Assembly: GCA_025457785.1 (NCBI GenBank)
Contig: JALOTS010000065.1
Coordinates: forward strand, 1 to 24,013
Direction: 5' to 3'
Length of the DNA: 24,013 bases
Origin: Pontiellaceae bacterium
GTDB lineage: Bacteria > Verrucomicrobiota > Kiritimatiellia > Kiritimatiellales > Tichowtungiaceae
Shown: piece by piece, positions 7,376-17,675 of the stretch
How the letters are laid out: the number at the start of each line of letters is the position of its first letter
Numbering within the stretch: position 1 is the first letter of the stretch
Program-made: the position numbers and the translations under genes
Notes under the pieces: model-generated
Databases searched by the model: none
The model's input: only the letters and a program-made list of their open reading frames with translations
Told to the model about the DNA's origin: nothing

Positions 7376-9439
7376 ATGATTTCCCCGTCACCCCGTTGCC
7401 GCGCTCAGAAAACAGTTGTGCGGATCATTGCCGGGTTGTTCGTTTCTTTTGCGTTCTTTGGAGCAAAAGAAGTTGCGGCCTGCCCGGACATTGTCGAACA
7501 CCCGGCTTCGGTGGACGCGGAAATCGGGCAAAAGGTTACCTTTTCTGTTACCGCAGTTCAGAGAACAAAGCTTCCCGTATCGGTTCAATGGCGGCGGAAC
7601 GGAGCGAACATTCCCGGAGCGTTCAAAATATTCCGCGAGGTTCCGGGGACTATAACAGATTCCTATACCATCACCAGTGCACAGCCGTCCGACGGAGGCC
7701 TTTATTCGGCGGTTGTGTTCGATGAGGAATGCACAGAGCACACTAAAATCGCCCGCCTGTCCTTTCCGCAGCTTCCCGAATTGCCCTTCAACGATAAGTT
7801 TGAAGAGCGCGGATTCATCACAAATTCTTTTGGCACGGGCATAGGATCCAATATTTCCGCAGAAAGCCCTCCGGTCACACCGCGCAACGACAACATTCCC
7901 GGAGGGAAGATGGTCTGGCTGGAATGGATCGCCCCGGGAAGAGGAATTGCGACATTCGACACCTGCGGCAGTGATTTTGACACAACGCTGGGAATTTATA
8001 CGGGAACACAACTCCCTTATCTGACGGCAACGGCCGGAGACGACGATACCGGGAATTATTACAACAGCAGGGTGAGATTTAATGTATTGGAAGAAGGACA
8101 GAAATTTCAAATCGGAGTGGATGGATATTACGGCAAATCCGGGCATATCGTCCTGAACTGGAGTTTTACAAATAAACTTACAACCCCCCTGCTTCCGGAA
8201 ATCACGAATCATCCGAAAAGCCGAACTGTTCCTCCTCTTGATGAGGTCGAGTTGTCCGTTGCTGTTAGAACCAATACCCAGAGCCCGCGCGTTCTCTACC
8301 AGTGGTTTTTTAACAACGAGCTTATGGACGGAAAAACGCAGCCTGTACTGGGTATTGATCGGGTTACTATCGCTTCGGTCGGAGAATACTGCGTGAGAGT
8401 GGTCTTCGCCGACCAAGGCGGAAACTTTGCTGTGACTTCAAAAACGGCCCAAATCCAAATCAATGTGGAGGGAAACACCAATGCGGCCGCAGGGCCCAAA
8501 CTGCATCAGGTGGCGGATCCAAATTACTATCCCGGCGGGCCGATGCCGAAAATGGTTCCCGTGCGCGGATTCACCGGAACCCAGCTTTATAACTCATACG
8601 GTTCGGAGCGGGAACCGGGCGAGCCGGATCACTGCGGTCAGGCGGGCGGGTCATCCTCCTGGTATTCCTATCAGCTTGACGACACGGGAACGTTGACGGT
8701 GGATGCCAACACATCCTATGACGCGGCCCTGGCGGTTTATACCTGGCCCGGAGTTACCAACTATTCGGATCTCGTATCCGTTACCTGCTCAAGCACCAAT
8801 CCCGGTCCCGGCCATGAAACCGTCGTGTTTCCGGTTACCGGCGGCACCATATACTATCTCGTCGTGGACGGAGCCAACGGCGGCTATGGCACGGTCGCCT
8901 TAACGCATTCTTTTACGGCCGGCGGCTATGGCACGGTCGCCTTAACGCATTCTTTTACGGCGCCTCCGCAGATCATAACCCAGCCGCAAAGCCAGACGGT
9001 ACCGCAAGGCAGCAATGCGGTCCTGACCGTCTCGGCTTCGGGCGTGCCTGAGCCGGCGTACCAATGGCGGAGGGACGGAACGAACTTTTCGGGCAGAACC
9101 AACGCCAGCCTGACTCTCATCAACTTTCAGGCGGTGAACCAGCGCGGCTATGATGTCGTCGTGACCAACAGTGCCGGTGCGGCGACGAGTTCGGTCGCGA
9201 ATCTGTATCTGGATACGCCGCTGCGTTTCGGCGATTATACCCTTACACCCACAGGCGGTTTCTCTATGCTGCTGCTGGGCATGGCGAATTCAAATTATGT
9301 CCTGCAGGCAAAAACAGATCTGATGATGACCAACTGGATCCCCGTCCTCACCACCAGCTCGCCTTACGGCATTCTCCGATTCACAGATACCAACCTGCAC
9401 CTCTTCACAAACAGGTTTTACCGCGCGATAACATACTGA
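7376..9439 (+). CDS. Secreted Ig-like / PPC-like multidomain protein
   Basis: 687 residues from the ATG at 7376, which has a strong AGGAGG 6 nt upstream; the open frame back to 7226 is not coding. A signal peptide (about 1-35) is followed by Ig-like domain 1 (38-130; VQWRRNGANIPGA and DGGLYSAVV), a PPC-like beta-sandwich (131-267; CGSDFDTTLGIYTG and IGVDGYYG), Ig-like domain 2 (274-365), a second PPC-like domain (393-515; SYDAALAVYTWPG and YYLVVDGANG), Ig-like domain 3 (529-612; YQWRRDGTNFSG) and a C-terminal module (616-687) ending FTDTNLHLFTNRFYRAITY. Such proteins of the Verrucomicrobia group are cell-surface or secreted, with adhesion or glycan binding assumed rather than shown. No enzyme domain is visible. 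A perfect 14-residue tandem duplication lies at residues 502-529. Confidence 0.88.
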   Translation: MISPSPRCRAQKTVVRIIAGLFVSFAFFGAKEVAACPDIVEHPASVDAEIGQKVTFSVTAVQRTKLPVSVQWRRNGANIPGAFKIFREVPGTITDSYTITSAQPSDGGLYSAVVFDEECTEHTKIARLSFPQLPELPFNDKFEERGFITNSFGTGIGSNISAESPPVTPRNDNIPGGKMVWLEWIAPGRGIATFDTCGSDFDTTLGIYTGTQLPYLTATAGDDDTGNYYNSRVRFNVLEEGQKFQIGVDGYYGKSGHIVLNWSFTNKLTTPLLPEITNHPKSRTVPPLDEVELSVAVRTNTQSPRVLYQWFFNNELMDGKTQPVLGIDRVTIASVGEYCVRVVFADQGGNFAVTSKTAQIQINVEGNTNAAAGPKLHQVADPNYYPGGPMPKMVPVRGFTGTQLYNSYGSEREPGEPDHCGQAGGSSSWYSYQLDDTGTLTVDANTSYDAALAVYTWPGVTNYSDLVSVTCSSTNPGPGHETVVFPVTGGTIYYLVVDGANGGYGTVALTHSFTAGGYGTVALTHSFTAPPQIITQPQSQTVPQGSNAVLTVSASGVPEPAYQWRRDGTNFSGRTNASLTLINFQAVNQRGYDVVVTNSAGAATSSVANLYLDTPLRFGDYTLTPTGGFSMLLLGMANSNYVLQAKTDLMMTNWIPVLTTSSPYGILRFTDTNLHLFTNRFYRAITY
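8879..8962 (+). repeat. In-frame 42-bp tandem duplication
   Basis: Two adjacent 42-nt units, 8879-8920 and 8921-8962, identical except for the last base (C versus G). Each encodes GGYGTVALTHSFTA, so the frame is kept. The copies show no drift at silent positions, which points to a recent slippage or unequal-crossover event at the end of the second PPC-like domain. Confidence 0.95.
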
Positions 9440-9464
9440 AACAAACAGGCGAAGCGGCGAATGA

Positions 9465-9481
9465 AGCCGGCGGCATGCCGG

Positions 9482-9493
<12 letters not shown>
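9465..9493. terminator. Bidirectional intrinsic terminator between the Ig protein gene and pgi
   Basis: Stem AGCCGGC (9465-9471) with GCCGGCT (9477-9483), loop GGCAT, then ATTTGTTTTT on the plus strand. Upstream AAACAAACA (9439-9447) can give a weaker U-rich tail on the minus strand. The pgi stop codon (9482-9484) overlaps the right arm of the stem. Confidence 0.75.
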
Positions 9494-11089
<1,596 letters not shown>

Positions 11090-11197
11090 AAAAATTTCCC
11101 CGTTGAATTTGAACCGCAGTGTAGCGGGTGCGGGCCGGCGGATAAAAGTAAAAATGAAGCAAAGTCAATCATCCCGGACTTGTTTCAAAAGGCTTTT

Positions 11198-13411
11198 ATG
11201 CTACAAAAGAAGACTATGCGTAAACATCCTTTATATCTGCTCCTCCTTGTTGCCGCGCTGACCGGTTGCGGAAGACCGGACGCCCCGGCGCAGACGGTTC
11301 CGTCCGCCGGCGCACTCCCGCCGGAAAATCCGCTCCCGGTAAAGAAAATTGCCCGGCTCATGGCCGGCAGCCTGCCTGAAAACCATCTCAATCACAATAA
11401 ATTTAACGACACGGTGGCGACCAATGCCCTGACCCTTTTTATTGATTCACTCGACTACGACCACAGCTTTTTCCTCGCAACGGACATTGCCGAGTTTCAA
11501 TTGCAGGCCACCCAGCTCGACAACCAGGTTTCCGCCGGTGACATTACCTTCGCGCAACTTGTTTTAGACCGCTTCAAGGAGCGGGTCGGCAACCGCGTGG
11601 CGTACGCCAACCAACTGCTTGATAAAGGCTTTTCACTCGACGAAACCGAAACATACTGCTGGAAGCGAGACAAAGCCCCGTGGCCCGCCGACGAAACCGA
11701 ATGGAATGAACTGTGGCGCAAAAAAATCAAAAACGACTATGTCGCCCGCATGGCCGGCCTTGAAGCCGAGAAAACCACGAAAAAAACCGAAAAAACAAAT
11801 GAAGTCGAAACGGCTTCCGCCGCAACGGAAAAAACAGCCAATGCCGTCAGCGAAATTAAAACCGCCAAAATTCTGCCTCCGATTGATTTTGTCCGGGAAC
11901 GCTACAAACAGTACCAACTGCTGATCGAAAGCAATCTCGACGGCGAAGCGCTTCTTCAGCGTTACCTCAGCGCATTCACGCATAGTTACGATCCGCACAG
12001 CGAGTACCTCTCTCCGCGCGGCGTGGAGGATTTTGACATCAACATGAGTCTGTCGCTGGTCGGCATCGGAGCAACCCTGCGCAGCGAAGACGGCGCGGCA
12101 AAAATCGAAAAACTGATCGCGGGCGGCCCGGCGGAACAGGACGGACGGCTGCAGGCCGGCGACAAAATTATCGCGGTTGCGCAGGGGGACGAAGATCCTG
12201 TAAGCATTCTCTACTGGCCGCTCAGCAAGGCCGTTCGCATCATTCGCGGCGAAAAAGGAACCAAAGTGGTTTTAACTGTTATTCCCGCCGATGATGCCGC
12301 TGGCACACGCACTAAAGCGATTGATCTGATTCGTGACGAGGTGAAACTGGAAGCGCAGGCGGCCAAGAGCGAAATCCGCGAATTGACCCGGCCCGATGGC
12401 ACGCTCTACCGCATCGGCCTGCTCACCCTGCCCGAATTTTATGCCGACTTTGAAGCCGCGCGAAACGGTGAGAAAACCGCCCGCCGCGCCTCCACCGATG
12501 TCCGCCGGATTCTGAATGAATTTGCAACCAACCGCCTCAACGGAATTATTTTCGACCTGCGCAACAACGGCGGCGGATCGCTGGCCGAAGCCATTGATAT
12601 CGCCGGTCTGTTCATCACGCTCGGACCGATTGTACAGGTGCGCAGCAAATACTTCGTGGAAGAGGGAAAAGATGAAGATCAGGAGGCCCTTTACACCGGC
12701 CCGTTGGTCGTCCTGGTCAACCGGCTCAGTGCCTCCGCCTCTGAAATTGTCGCGGCGGCATTGCAGGATTACGGGCGGGCGGTCATCGTCGGTGACAGTA
12801 AAACCCACGGAAAAGGCACGGTCCAAACGGTCATTCCGTTGTCTGTTTTCTCGGAAGACCTTGGATCGCTCAAAGTCACCACAGCCAGCTTTTACCGTAT
12901 CACGGGCTTCTCAACGCAACTCAAAGGAATAGTTCCCGACATTGTTCTGCCCTCCATTTACGATTCGCTTGAAATCGGAGAAGAATATCTCGACCATACT
13001 CTGCCCTGGTCGCAAATCGACAGCACGAAGTTCCGGCCCTGGATGGAATCAGTAAAACCCTCCCTCGCGGAATTGCAGCAAAAGTCCGCCCTTCGAATGG
13101 CGGGAAACCCGGACTTCACCACCCTGCTGACCCGCCGCGAGCAGCTCCGCAAACGGATGGAAAATCCGGAGGTTTCTCTCAAACTTACAGACCGCATCAA
13201 TGAAATCGTCAGTGAAACCGAACTGGAGAATCTTCAGGAAGAAGAGTTCGGGGACGGGAAAAAGGACAAGGATGACCCCGCGCTCACCGAATCGCTGCGT
13301 ATTCTGGCGGATCTCACTGAACTTCTGGGACGAAAACCTGCGGTTCAAGTCACCCAGACCGAACCGAACCGGATTCCATCAGATCATCCGCCCGGTCAGA
13401 GCAGACCATAA
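11198..13411 (+). CDS. prc: S41-family tail-specific protease (Prc/Tsp type), lipoprotein
   Basis: 737 residues from the ATG at 11198 (AAAGG 5 nt upstream); the ATG at 11216 is a possible alternative start. The N-terminus is a lipoprotein signal with lipobox LTGC (Cys24), so it is probably membrane-anchored in the periplasm. The Prc-type helical N-terminal domain (LTLFIDSLDYDHSFFLATDI) is interrupted by a Lys/Glu/Thr-rich insert at about residues 187-223. A PDZ domain follows (VGIGATLRSEDGAAKIEKLI, GGPAEQDGRLQAGDKIIAV). The S41 core has DLRNNGGG, the catalytic Ser513 in RLSASASEIV and Lys539 in THGKGTVQ, giving an intact Ser-Lys dyad. A Prc-like C-terminal domain ends the protein. These enzymes cut proteins at exposed C-terminal tails and often process cell-wall hydrolases. 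It is divergent from pgi with no obvious operon partner. Confidence 0.92.
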   Translation: MLQKKTMRKHPLYLLLLVAALTGCGRPDAPAQTVPSAGALPPENPLPVKKIARLMAGSLPENHLNHNKFNDTVATNALTLFIDSLDYDHSFFLATDIAEFQLQATQLDNQVSAGDITFAQLVLDRFKERVGNRVAYANQLLDKGFSLDETETYCWKRDKAPWPADETEWNELWRKKIKNDYVARMAGLEAEKTTKKTEKTNEVETASAATEKTANAVSEIKTAKILPPIDFVRERYKQYQLLIESNLDGEALLQRYLSAFTHSYDPHSEYLSPRGVEDFDINMSLSLVGIGATLRSEDGAAKIEKLIAGGPAEQDGRLQAGDKIIAVAQGDEDPVSILYWPLSKAVRIIRGEKGTKVVLTVIPADDAAGTRTKAIDLIRDEVKLEAQAAKSEIRELTRPDGTLYRIGLLTLPEFYADFEAARNGEKTARRASTDVRRILNEFATNRLNGIIFDLRNNGGGSLAEAIDIAGLFITLGPIVQVRSKYFVEEGKDEDQEALYTGPLVVLVNRLSASASEIVAAALQDYGRAVIVGDSKTHGKGTVQTVIPLSVFSEDLGSLKVTTASFYRITGFSTQLKGIVPDIVLPSIYDSLEIGEEYLDHTLPWSQIDSTKFRPWMESVKPSLAELQQKSALRMAGNPDFTTLLTRREQLRKRMENPEVSLKLTDRINEIVSETELENLQEEEFGDGKKDKDDPALTESLRILADLTELLGRKPAVQVTQTEPNRIPSDHPPGQSRP

Positions 13412-13510
13412 GCGGGATGCGGCAATCACAGCGGAACCATCGGGCGGCAGAACGGGCAGAATATTAAAACATAACATTACGAAAACAATCCGCCCGAAGC
13501 AAAGAAACGA

Positions 13511-13555
13511 GCCGCTAAACGTCTGTTCAACAAACAGACGCCGCCTTTCTTTTTC
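13511..13555. terminator. Bidirectional intrinsic terminator between the protease and CorC-like genes
   Basis: Perfect 8-bp stem CGTCTGTT (13520-13527) with AACAGACG (13533-13540), loop CAACA, followed by CCGCCTTTCTTTTT. The left flank is A-rich, which gives a weaker T-rich tail on the opposite strand. Confidence 0.75.
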
Positions 13556-14806
13556 TTACGTCAACGGAGCAATCAGCAGAGTGTGAATGCGTCGCGGGGT
13601 GGCATTTTGAACGGTGATTTCAAGTCCGGGCGCGGCGACTTTCGTACCGACAGGCGGAATGGTTCCCAATTCATTTAGAACATATCCGCCGAGGGAATCA
13701 TACTCGTCACTTTCAGGAATACGCAGGCCAAGCTCTCCGTTGAGGTCGGCAACCGCCAGACCGGCTTTGACCAAAAAGGTTCCGTCCGAACGGATCTGGA
13801 TATCTTTTTCAACCTGATCATATTCGTCGCGAATCTCGCCGACCAGTTCTTCAATAATGTCCTCCATGCAGACGAGACCGGCGGTTCCGCCATATTCATC
13901 CACAACAAGCGCCATGTGAAAGTGCTGCGAACGCATCTGACGCAGCAAATCGCTGATCGGCATGGTTTCAGGAACCGCGCTGAGTTTTTTTACAATCTCT
14001 TTGACCGGGCGGTTTTCCTCGCCGTTTGAAAAAAGCCGCAGCATATCTTTGACGTGAACAACCCCGACCAGATTGTCGATGGTTTCGTCATAAACCGGAA
14101 ATCGGGAATGCGTTGCGTGCTGAATTTTTCCGACGCATTCCGCAACGGTACTGTCGGCACGCAGGCCGACAATATCCACACGCGGAGTCATGATTTCACG
14201 AACGACGGTATCGCCGAATTCAAACACACTGCGGATAATTTCCCGCTCCTCTTCTTCCAGCTCTTCGTCATCGGCCTGTTCAACCAGCGTCATGATCTCT
14301 TCTTCCGGCGTAGGCCCGTCGTCGTCGTCCGCAGAAGAAATCACACGGGCAAGCAGTCCGCGCTCCATGGCATAAATCGGCCAGACAAACGGCGTAAGCA
14401 AACGGGTGAAACCGATGACCAGCGGCAGGAAAAAAAGCGAAAGACGGTCGGCATAACTTTCGGCCAGCACAAACGGAATCACGCGAATCAGAATCAGATA
14501 CAGCGGGGTCATAATCAAAACGAGCCCGATCCACTCAACAAACATCGGAAATTCAACGGCATGAAAGGCGAAATAAACGGCCGTAATTTCAAAAAAAGTC
14601 AGACCGACGCGCAGCGTGGTGCGCAGGAGATTCCAGCGTCCGGCCCACTGCTCCAGCCGGGCTTTGGCCTGCGGTTTTTTTTCGGCCAGGCGCAGAATTC
14701 CGGCATTCCCGGTTTTCCGGAACGCGGAATAAAGCACGGACCAGAATCCGGCCAGTAAAAGTGCGGCCATACTGCCTGCAAGATAATGGAAATCGATTTC
14801 ATTCAT
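13556..14806 (-). CDS. CorC/HlyC-type membrane protein with CBS pair
   Basis: 416 residues. The N-terminal part is a CNNM/DUF21-type membrane region with hydrophobic segments near 8-28, 62-82, 91-112 and 121-145. A very acidic linker (about 158-190) follows. The CBS pair (about 203-325) starts with the family's VREIMTPRVDIVGL and includes HSRFPVYDETIDNLVGVVHVKDM and the LVVDEYGGTAGLVCMEDIIEELVGEI block. A CorC_HlyC transporter-associated domain (about 335-415) closes the protein. Relatives are implicated in magnesium/cobalt efflux or envelope stress; the true substrate is uncertain, and the names haemolysin and CorC are historical. Its ATG (14806) lies inside the last codons of ybeY, an 8-nt overlap, so translation is coupled to it. 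The ybeY-corC order is a classical pairing. Confidence 0.9.
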   Translation of the reverse strand: MNEIDFHYLAGSMAALLLAGFWSVLYSAFRKTGNAGILRLAEKKPQAKARLEQWAGRWNLLRTTLRVGLTFFEITAVYFAFHAVEFPMFVEWIGLVLIMTPLYLILIRVIPFVLAESYADRLSLFFLPLVIGFTRLLTPFVWPIYAMERGLLARVISSADDDDGPTPEEEIMTLVEQADDEELEEEEREIIRSVFEFGDTVVREIMTPRVDIVGLRADSTVAECVGKIQHATHSRFPVYDETIDNLVGVVHVKDMLRLFSNGEENRPVKEIVKKLSAVPETMPISDLLRQMRSQHFHMALVVDEYGGTAGLVCMEDIIEELVGEIRDEYDQVEKDIQIRSDGTFLVKAGLAVADLNGELGLRIPESDEYDSLGGYVLNELGTIPPVGTKVAAPGLEITVQNATPRRIHTLLIAPLT

Positions 14807-15278
14807 GTGCGGACCGTATCAGCTTTTTACTTTCAGGCGGCAATGCGGCAAGCCAGCGCGCTTCCGTGCGGTGCATGGCGGCCCGCCGGGCGGGCGTATT
14901 ATCCTCCGCACCGGAGAGATGATCAAACCCGTGAGCAATGTAGAGAGCAAGCTCGGCATCAATGCCGTCGTGCCGCGGTCCTTCACGCACCGCGCATTCC
15001 ACATTCACAATAAGGTCGCCGGTGACCCCCTCTTCGCCGGGAACGGGCTCACTGCGGAAGCTGATTACGTCGGCGGGATAATCTTTGCCGAAAAACCGGC
15101 GATTATACTGCGTAATTCCTTTGTCATCCGTCAGCAGCAGCGTGACCTCCTGCCAGACGGTTTCCGGATCAGCGGCTTCCAATTCGAGAAAGATCCCGGC
15201 AGTCAGCCTGCGGAGGGCCGGCAGATTGACCCGGACGGTTTTCTGATTGTTTTTTACACAGGTTTTCAACGTGTTCAT
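14799..15278 (-). CDS. ybeY: Endoribonuclease YbeY (rRNA maturation factor)
   Basis: 159 residues from the ATG at 15278; a TTG at 15284 would add two. The core LLLTDDKGITQYNRRFFGKDYPADVISFRSE and then GDLIVNVECA are typical of YbeY. The metal site reads HGFDHLSGAED: the first two histidines of the HGxxHxxGxDH motif are present, but the third ligand position holds Asp and the usual Tyr-Asp before it is Ala-Glu. YbeY is a zinc-dependent single-strand RNase needed for 16S rRNA 3' end maturation and 70S quality control. It follows pgpH by 39 nt and overlaps the CorC-like gene, all on the minus strand, as in many bacteria. The altered third ligand is tolerated in some family members (inference), so I do not call it inactive. 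Confidence 0.88.
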   Translation of the reverse strand: MNTLKTCVKNNQKTVRVNLPALRRLTAGIFLELEAADPETVWQEVTLLLTDDKGITQYNRRFFGKDYPADVISFRSEPVPGEEGVTGDLIVNVECAVREGPRHDGIDAELALYIAHGFDHLSGAEDNTPARRAAMHRTEARWLAALPPESKKLIRSAHE

Positions 15279-15317
15279 TTCCAATAAAATCCAACCCTTG
15301 AACTGCGGCCGTCCCTT

Positions 15318-17534
15318 TTATTTCATCTCTGGAGGAAGTTCGCTGTTGTTCGTTTCCTTTTCCTCAGGTTTTTCAGCCTCCGGTTCATCCATCCGGGGAT
15401 AGGCGATACGTCCGTGAAGCATATTGGTAAGTGAAAAAATGAAGGCCTTTTTGATTTTATTCAGATCGGCCAGCGTGAGATTGCACTCATCCAACTGTCC
15501 GTCGCGCAGACGGGAGTCAAATATCTCGCTGATCAGATTCGCAATGCGCGCCGGTGTCGGTTTATCGATCGACCGGGAGGCCGCCTCGCAGCCGTCGGCA
15601 AGCATCAAAATCGCCATTTCGCGGGTCTGCGGACGGGGGCCGTCGTAACGGAAATCTTCATCATTAATCGCGGGCTGGCCGGAAACGGCTTCTTTCTGCT
15701 GGGTTTTGGCCCGATGGTAGAAAACAGAAACCAGACTGGTTCCCTGGTGCTGCTCAATGCCGTCAATAATCACCTGCGGCAGTTTATATTTTTTTGCCAG
15801 CGTAACACCTTCTTTAATGTGCGAAACAATCACCAGCGTGCTCATACTGGGGGTCAGTTCATCGTGCGGATTTTCGCTGAACTGAATATTTTCGCTGAAA
15901 AAACCGGGTTTAACCAGCTTCCCGATGTCATGGAAATAGGCGCAAACACGCAGCATCAGACCGTTTGCGCCGACAGCTTCCGCCGCATTCTGCGCCAGAC
16001 TGGCCATCATCAGCGAATGGTGATAGGTGCCCGGCGCGTTAATGGCCAGACTTTGAAGAAGCGGATGGCTCAGATCAGAGAGTTCCAGCAGCGAAATGTC
16101 AGTGGTAACATTGAAAAGATGCTCAAAGACCGGAATCAGCAGCATCGCCAGCAGCGCCGACCCCAGACCGAAAAACATCGAAATACCGAGCTGCGGCAGA
16201 AGAGTGGTCCATGCCGGCTTCCCAAGAATCGCCAGAACCAGCACAACGAGAACCTCCACCGTTCCGATCCAAAACCCGGCGCGGAACAGCGCGGCACGGC
16301 GCTTCACGTCGCGGGTCGTATAAACCGCCGCGCACGAAACCATAATCCCGAGCAGAAAAACCTCATAACTCCCGCCTAAAAGAGTCGCCAAAGCAAAACT
16401 GACCCACAAGCCGACAATAAGCCCCGCCGCGCCTCCGATCAAAATCGACGCAAGCATGGGAGCAATCGCCAGCGGCATGGCAAACTGAATCACGGAAGAG
16501 GGCAGCACATGCAGGTTAACCGTCGCATAAAGCATCCCCTTGCCGATAACCAGCGGCAGGACAGACAGCGTGGCAAGCAGAAGAACCTGCCGTCGATTCC
16601 GCAGAAGGGCCGGCTCAATAATACCGGCGACTGCGGCAATCATGGCCAGACCGAGCAGCAGCAGCAAACCGCTTCCCGCAAGCCGCTGAATGCGTTCGGC
16701 CTCCGTTTCCAGCTCGCTCAGACGCTTTTCATGCGCCGCCAGCCACAGCAGGGCCTGCTCATTGACCGTCGCGCCCTTCCGTAATAAAACAGTTTCAGAG
16801 CTCACCGTTTCAAAAACGGGATTAACCAGCTTCACTTCCTGCTGGCGGCGGGTTTCGGTTTCCTGCGCATCATATACCAGATTCGGCCAAAGCCACTGGG
16901 CGATCAGGGCGCGAACCGTTTCTTCGCTGCGTTTTTCACGGGGCAGCTTCCGAAGAACCTCCTCCACCGCTTCTTTCAGGGCATCCGGCTGCTGCAGAAA
17001 ACTGTCAATCATCCGGATTGTATCGGTTTTCGGGCCGCGTAACGTGACCTTCCCCTGCGGGGCCGCCCCGTTAAACCGCGTCTGTTTGTCACTGGCGGAA
17101 ATGATTCCGCGCGAAACAGCATTTGAAATCGCCGTAAAAATAACGGCCTGCATATCGGTCTGCCCGTCGCCCGGAATAAGCTGGGTCAACTGATTGGTTG
17201 TCAGCACGTTTCGTGCATTTTCAATGGCAGTCATATCCACCGTAAAAACCGGAAGAACACTGTCCTGTGCAAGACGCTGCTTCTGCTGGGTGGCAGCCAT
17301 ATTTTCGGCTGAAAAATCCACTGCGGCGAAGACCGTTTCCGGCGCCTGCTGGCCGGAAACGAGCTGCACCGGACGCATCAGACGTCCGCTGTAAAAAAAG
17401 ACCGCCAGCGCCAGCCAGAAGAAAAGAGTCAGCAGCAGATTAAAAAACGGAAACGGCCGCGCCCGTCCGGGCGCAGTCACTTTTTTCTTCGTAACGACGC
17501 GATCCGTTTTTTTTCTGAAAAGGTTCGTCTTCAA
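15318..17534 (-). CDS. pgpH: Cyclic-di-AMP phosphodiesterase PgpH (7TM-HD)
   Basis: 738 residues. A short basic cytoplasmic N-terminus and one membrane segment (about 31-50) precede a large extracytoplasmic domain (about 55-285). A block of seven predicted membrane segments (about 287-475) leads to a cytoplasmic HD domain (about 495-700). The metal ligands are visible: H505/H506 (GTYHHSLMM), H535-D536 (AYFHDIGKL), H572 (SHIKEG), H596 (EQHQGT) and D647 (MLADGCEA). PgpH hydrolyses the second messenger c-di-AMP to pApA and so affects potassium and osmotic balance. The start is TTG at 17534, with AAAGGA 7 nt upstream. ybeY and the CorC-like gene follow; the phoH gene that often precedes pgpH is absent. 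The C-terminal tail is rich in Glu/Pro and probably disordered. Confidence 0.94.
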   Translation of the reverse strand: MKTNLFRKKTDRVVTKKKVTAPGRARPFPFFNLLLTLFFWLALAVFFYSGRLMRPVQLVSGQQAPETVFAAVDFSAENMAATQQKQRLAQDSVLPVFTVDMTAIENARNVLTTNQLTQLIPGDGQTDMQAVIFTAISNAVSRGIISASDKQTRFNGAAPQGKVTLRGPKTDTIRMIDSFLQQPDALKEAVEEVLRKLPREKRSEETVRALIAQWLWPNLVYDAQETETRRQQEVKLVNPVFETVSSETVLLRKGATVNEQALLWLAAHEKRLSELETEAERIQRLAGSGLLLLLGLAMIAAVAGIIEPALLRNRRQVLLLATLSVLPLVIGKGMLYATVNLHVLPSSVIQFAMPLAIAPMLASILIGGAAGLIVGLWVSFALATLLGGSYEVFLLGIMVSCAAVYTTRDVKRRAALFRAGFWIGTVEVLVVLVLAILGKPAWTTLLPQLGISMFFGLGSALLAMLLIPVFEHLFNVTTDISLLELSDLSHPLLQSLAINAPGTYHHSLMMASLAQNAAEAVGANGLMLRVCAYFHDIGKLVKPGFFSENIQFSENPHDELTPSMSTLVIVSHIKEGVTLAKKYKLPQVIIDGIEQHQGTSLVSVFYHRAKTQQKEAVSGQPAINDEDFRYDGPRPQTREMAILMLADGCEAASRSIDKPTPARIANLISEIFDSRLRDGQLDECNLTLADLNKIKKAFIFSLTNMLHGRIAYPRMDEPEAEKPEEKETNNSELPPEMK

Positions 17535-17608
17535 ACAGGAGTCCTTTTTTTATTTCCGAAGGCTACTCTTTTTGCCCGTACAGGGTCAATTTTAAAGAAA
17601 GCGCCCAA

Positions 17609-17614
17609 ATTATA
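17609..17614 (-). promoter_or_regulatory. Candidate -10 box upstream of pgpH
   Basis: A perfect TATAAT on the minus strand in the 141-nt gap between amrS and pgpH, about 75 nt before the TTG start. I do not see a convincing -35 box 16-18 nt upstream, so only the -10 is called. The rest of the gap holds no gene. Confidence 0.3.
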
Positions 17615-17675
17615 CAAATTTGTCCTTATTCGGCCCCTTTTCCGGAACAAACCATCCCTTTTTACGCCGCGAAAA

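Noticed and set aside
14054..14758. Open frame of 234 codons antisense to the CorC-like gene
   Set aside because: It is antisense to a protein with intact CBS and DUF21-type features, and rich in Arg/Gln/Asn as shadow frames are.
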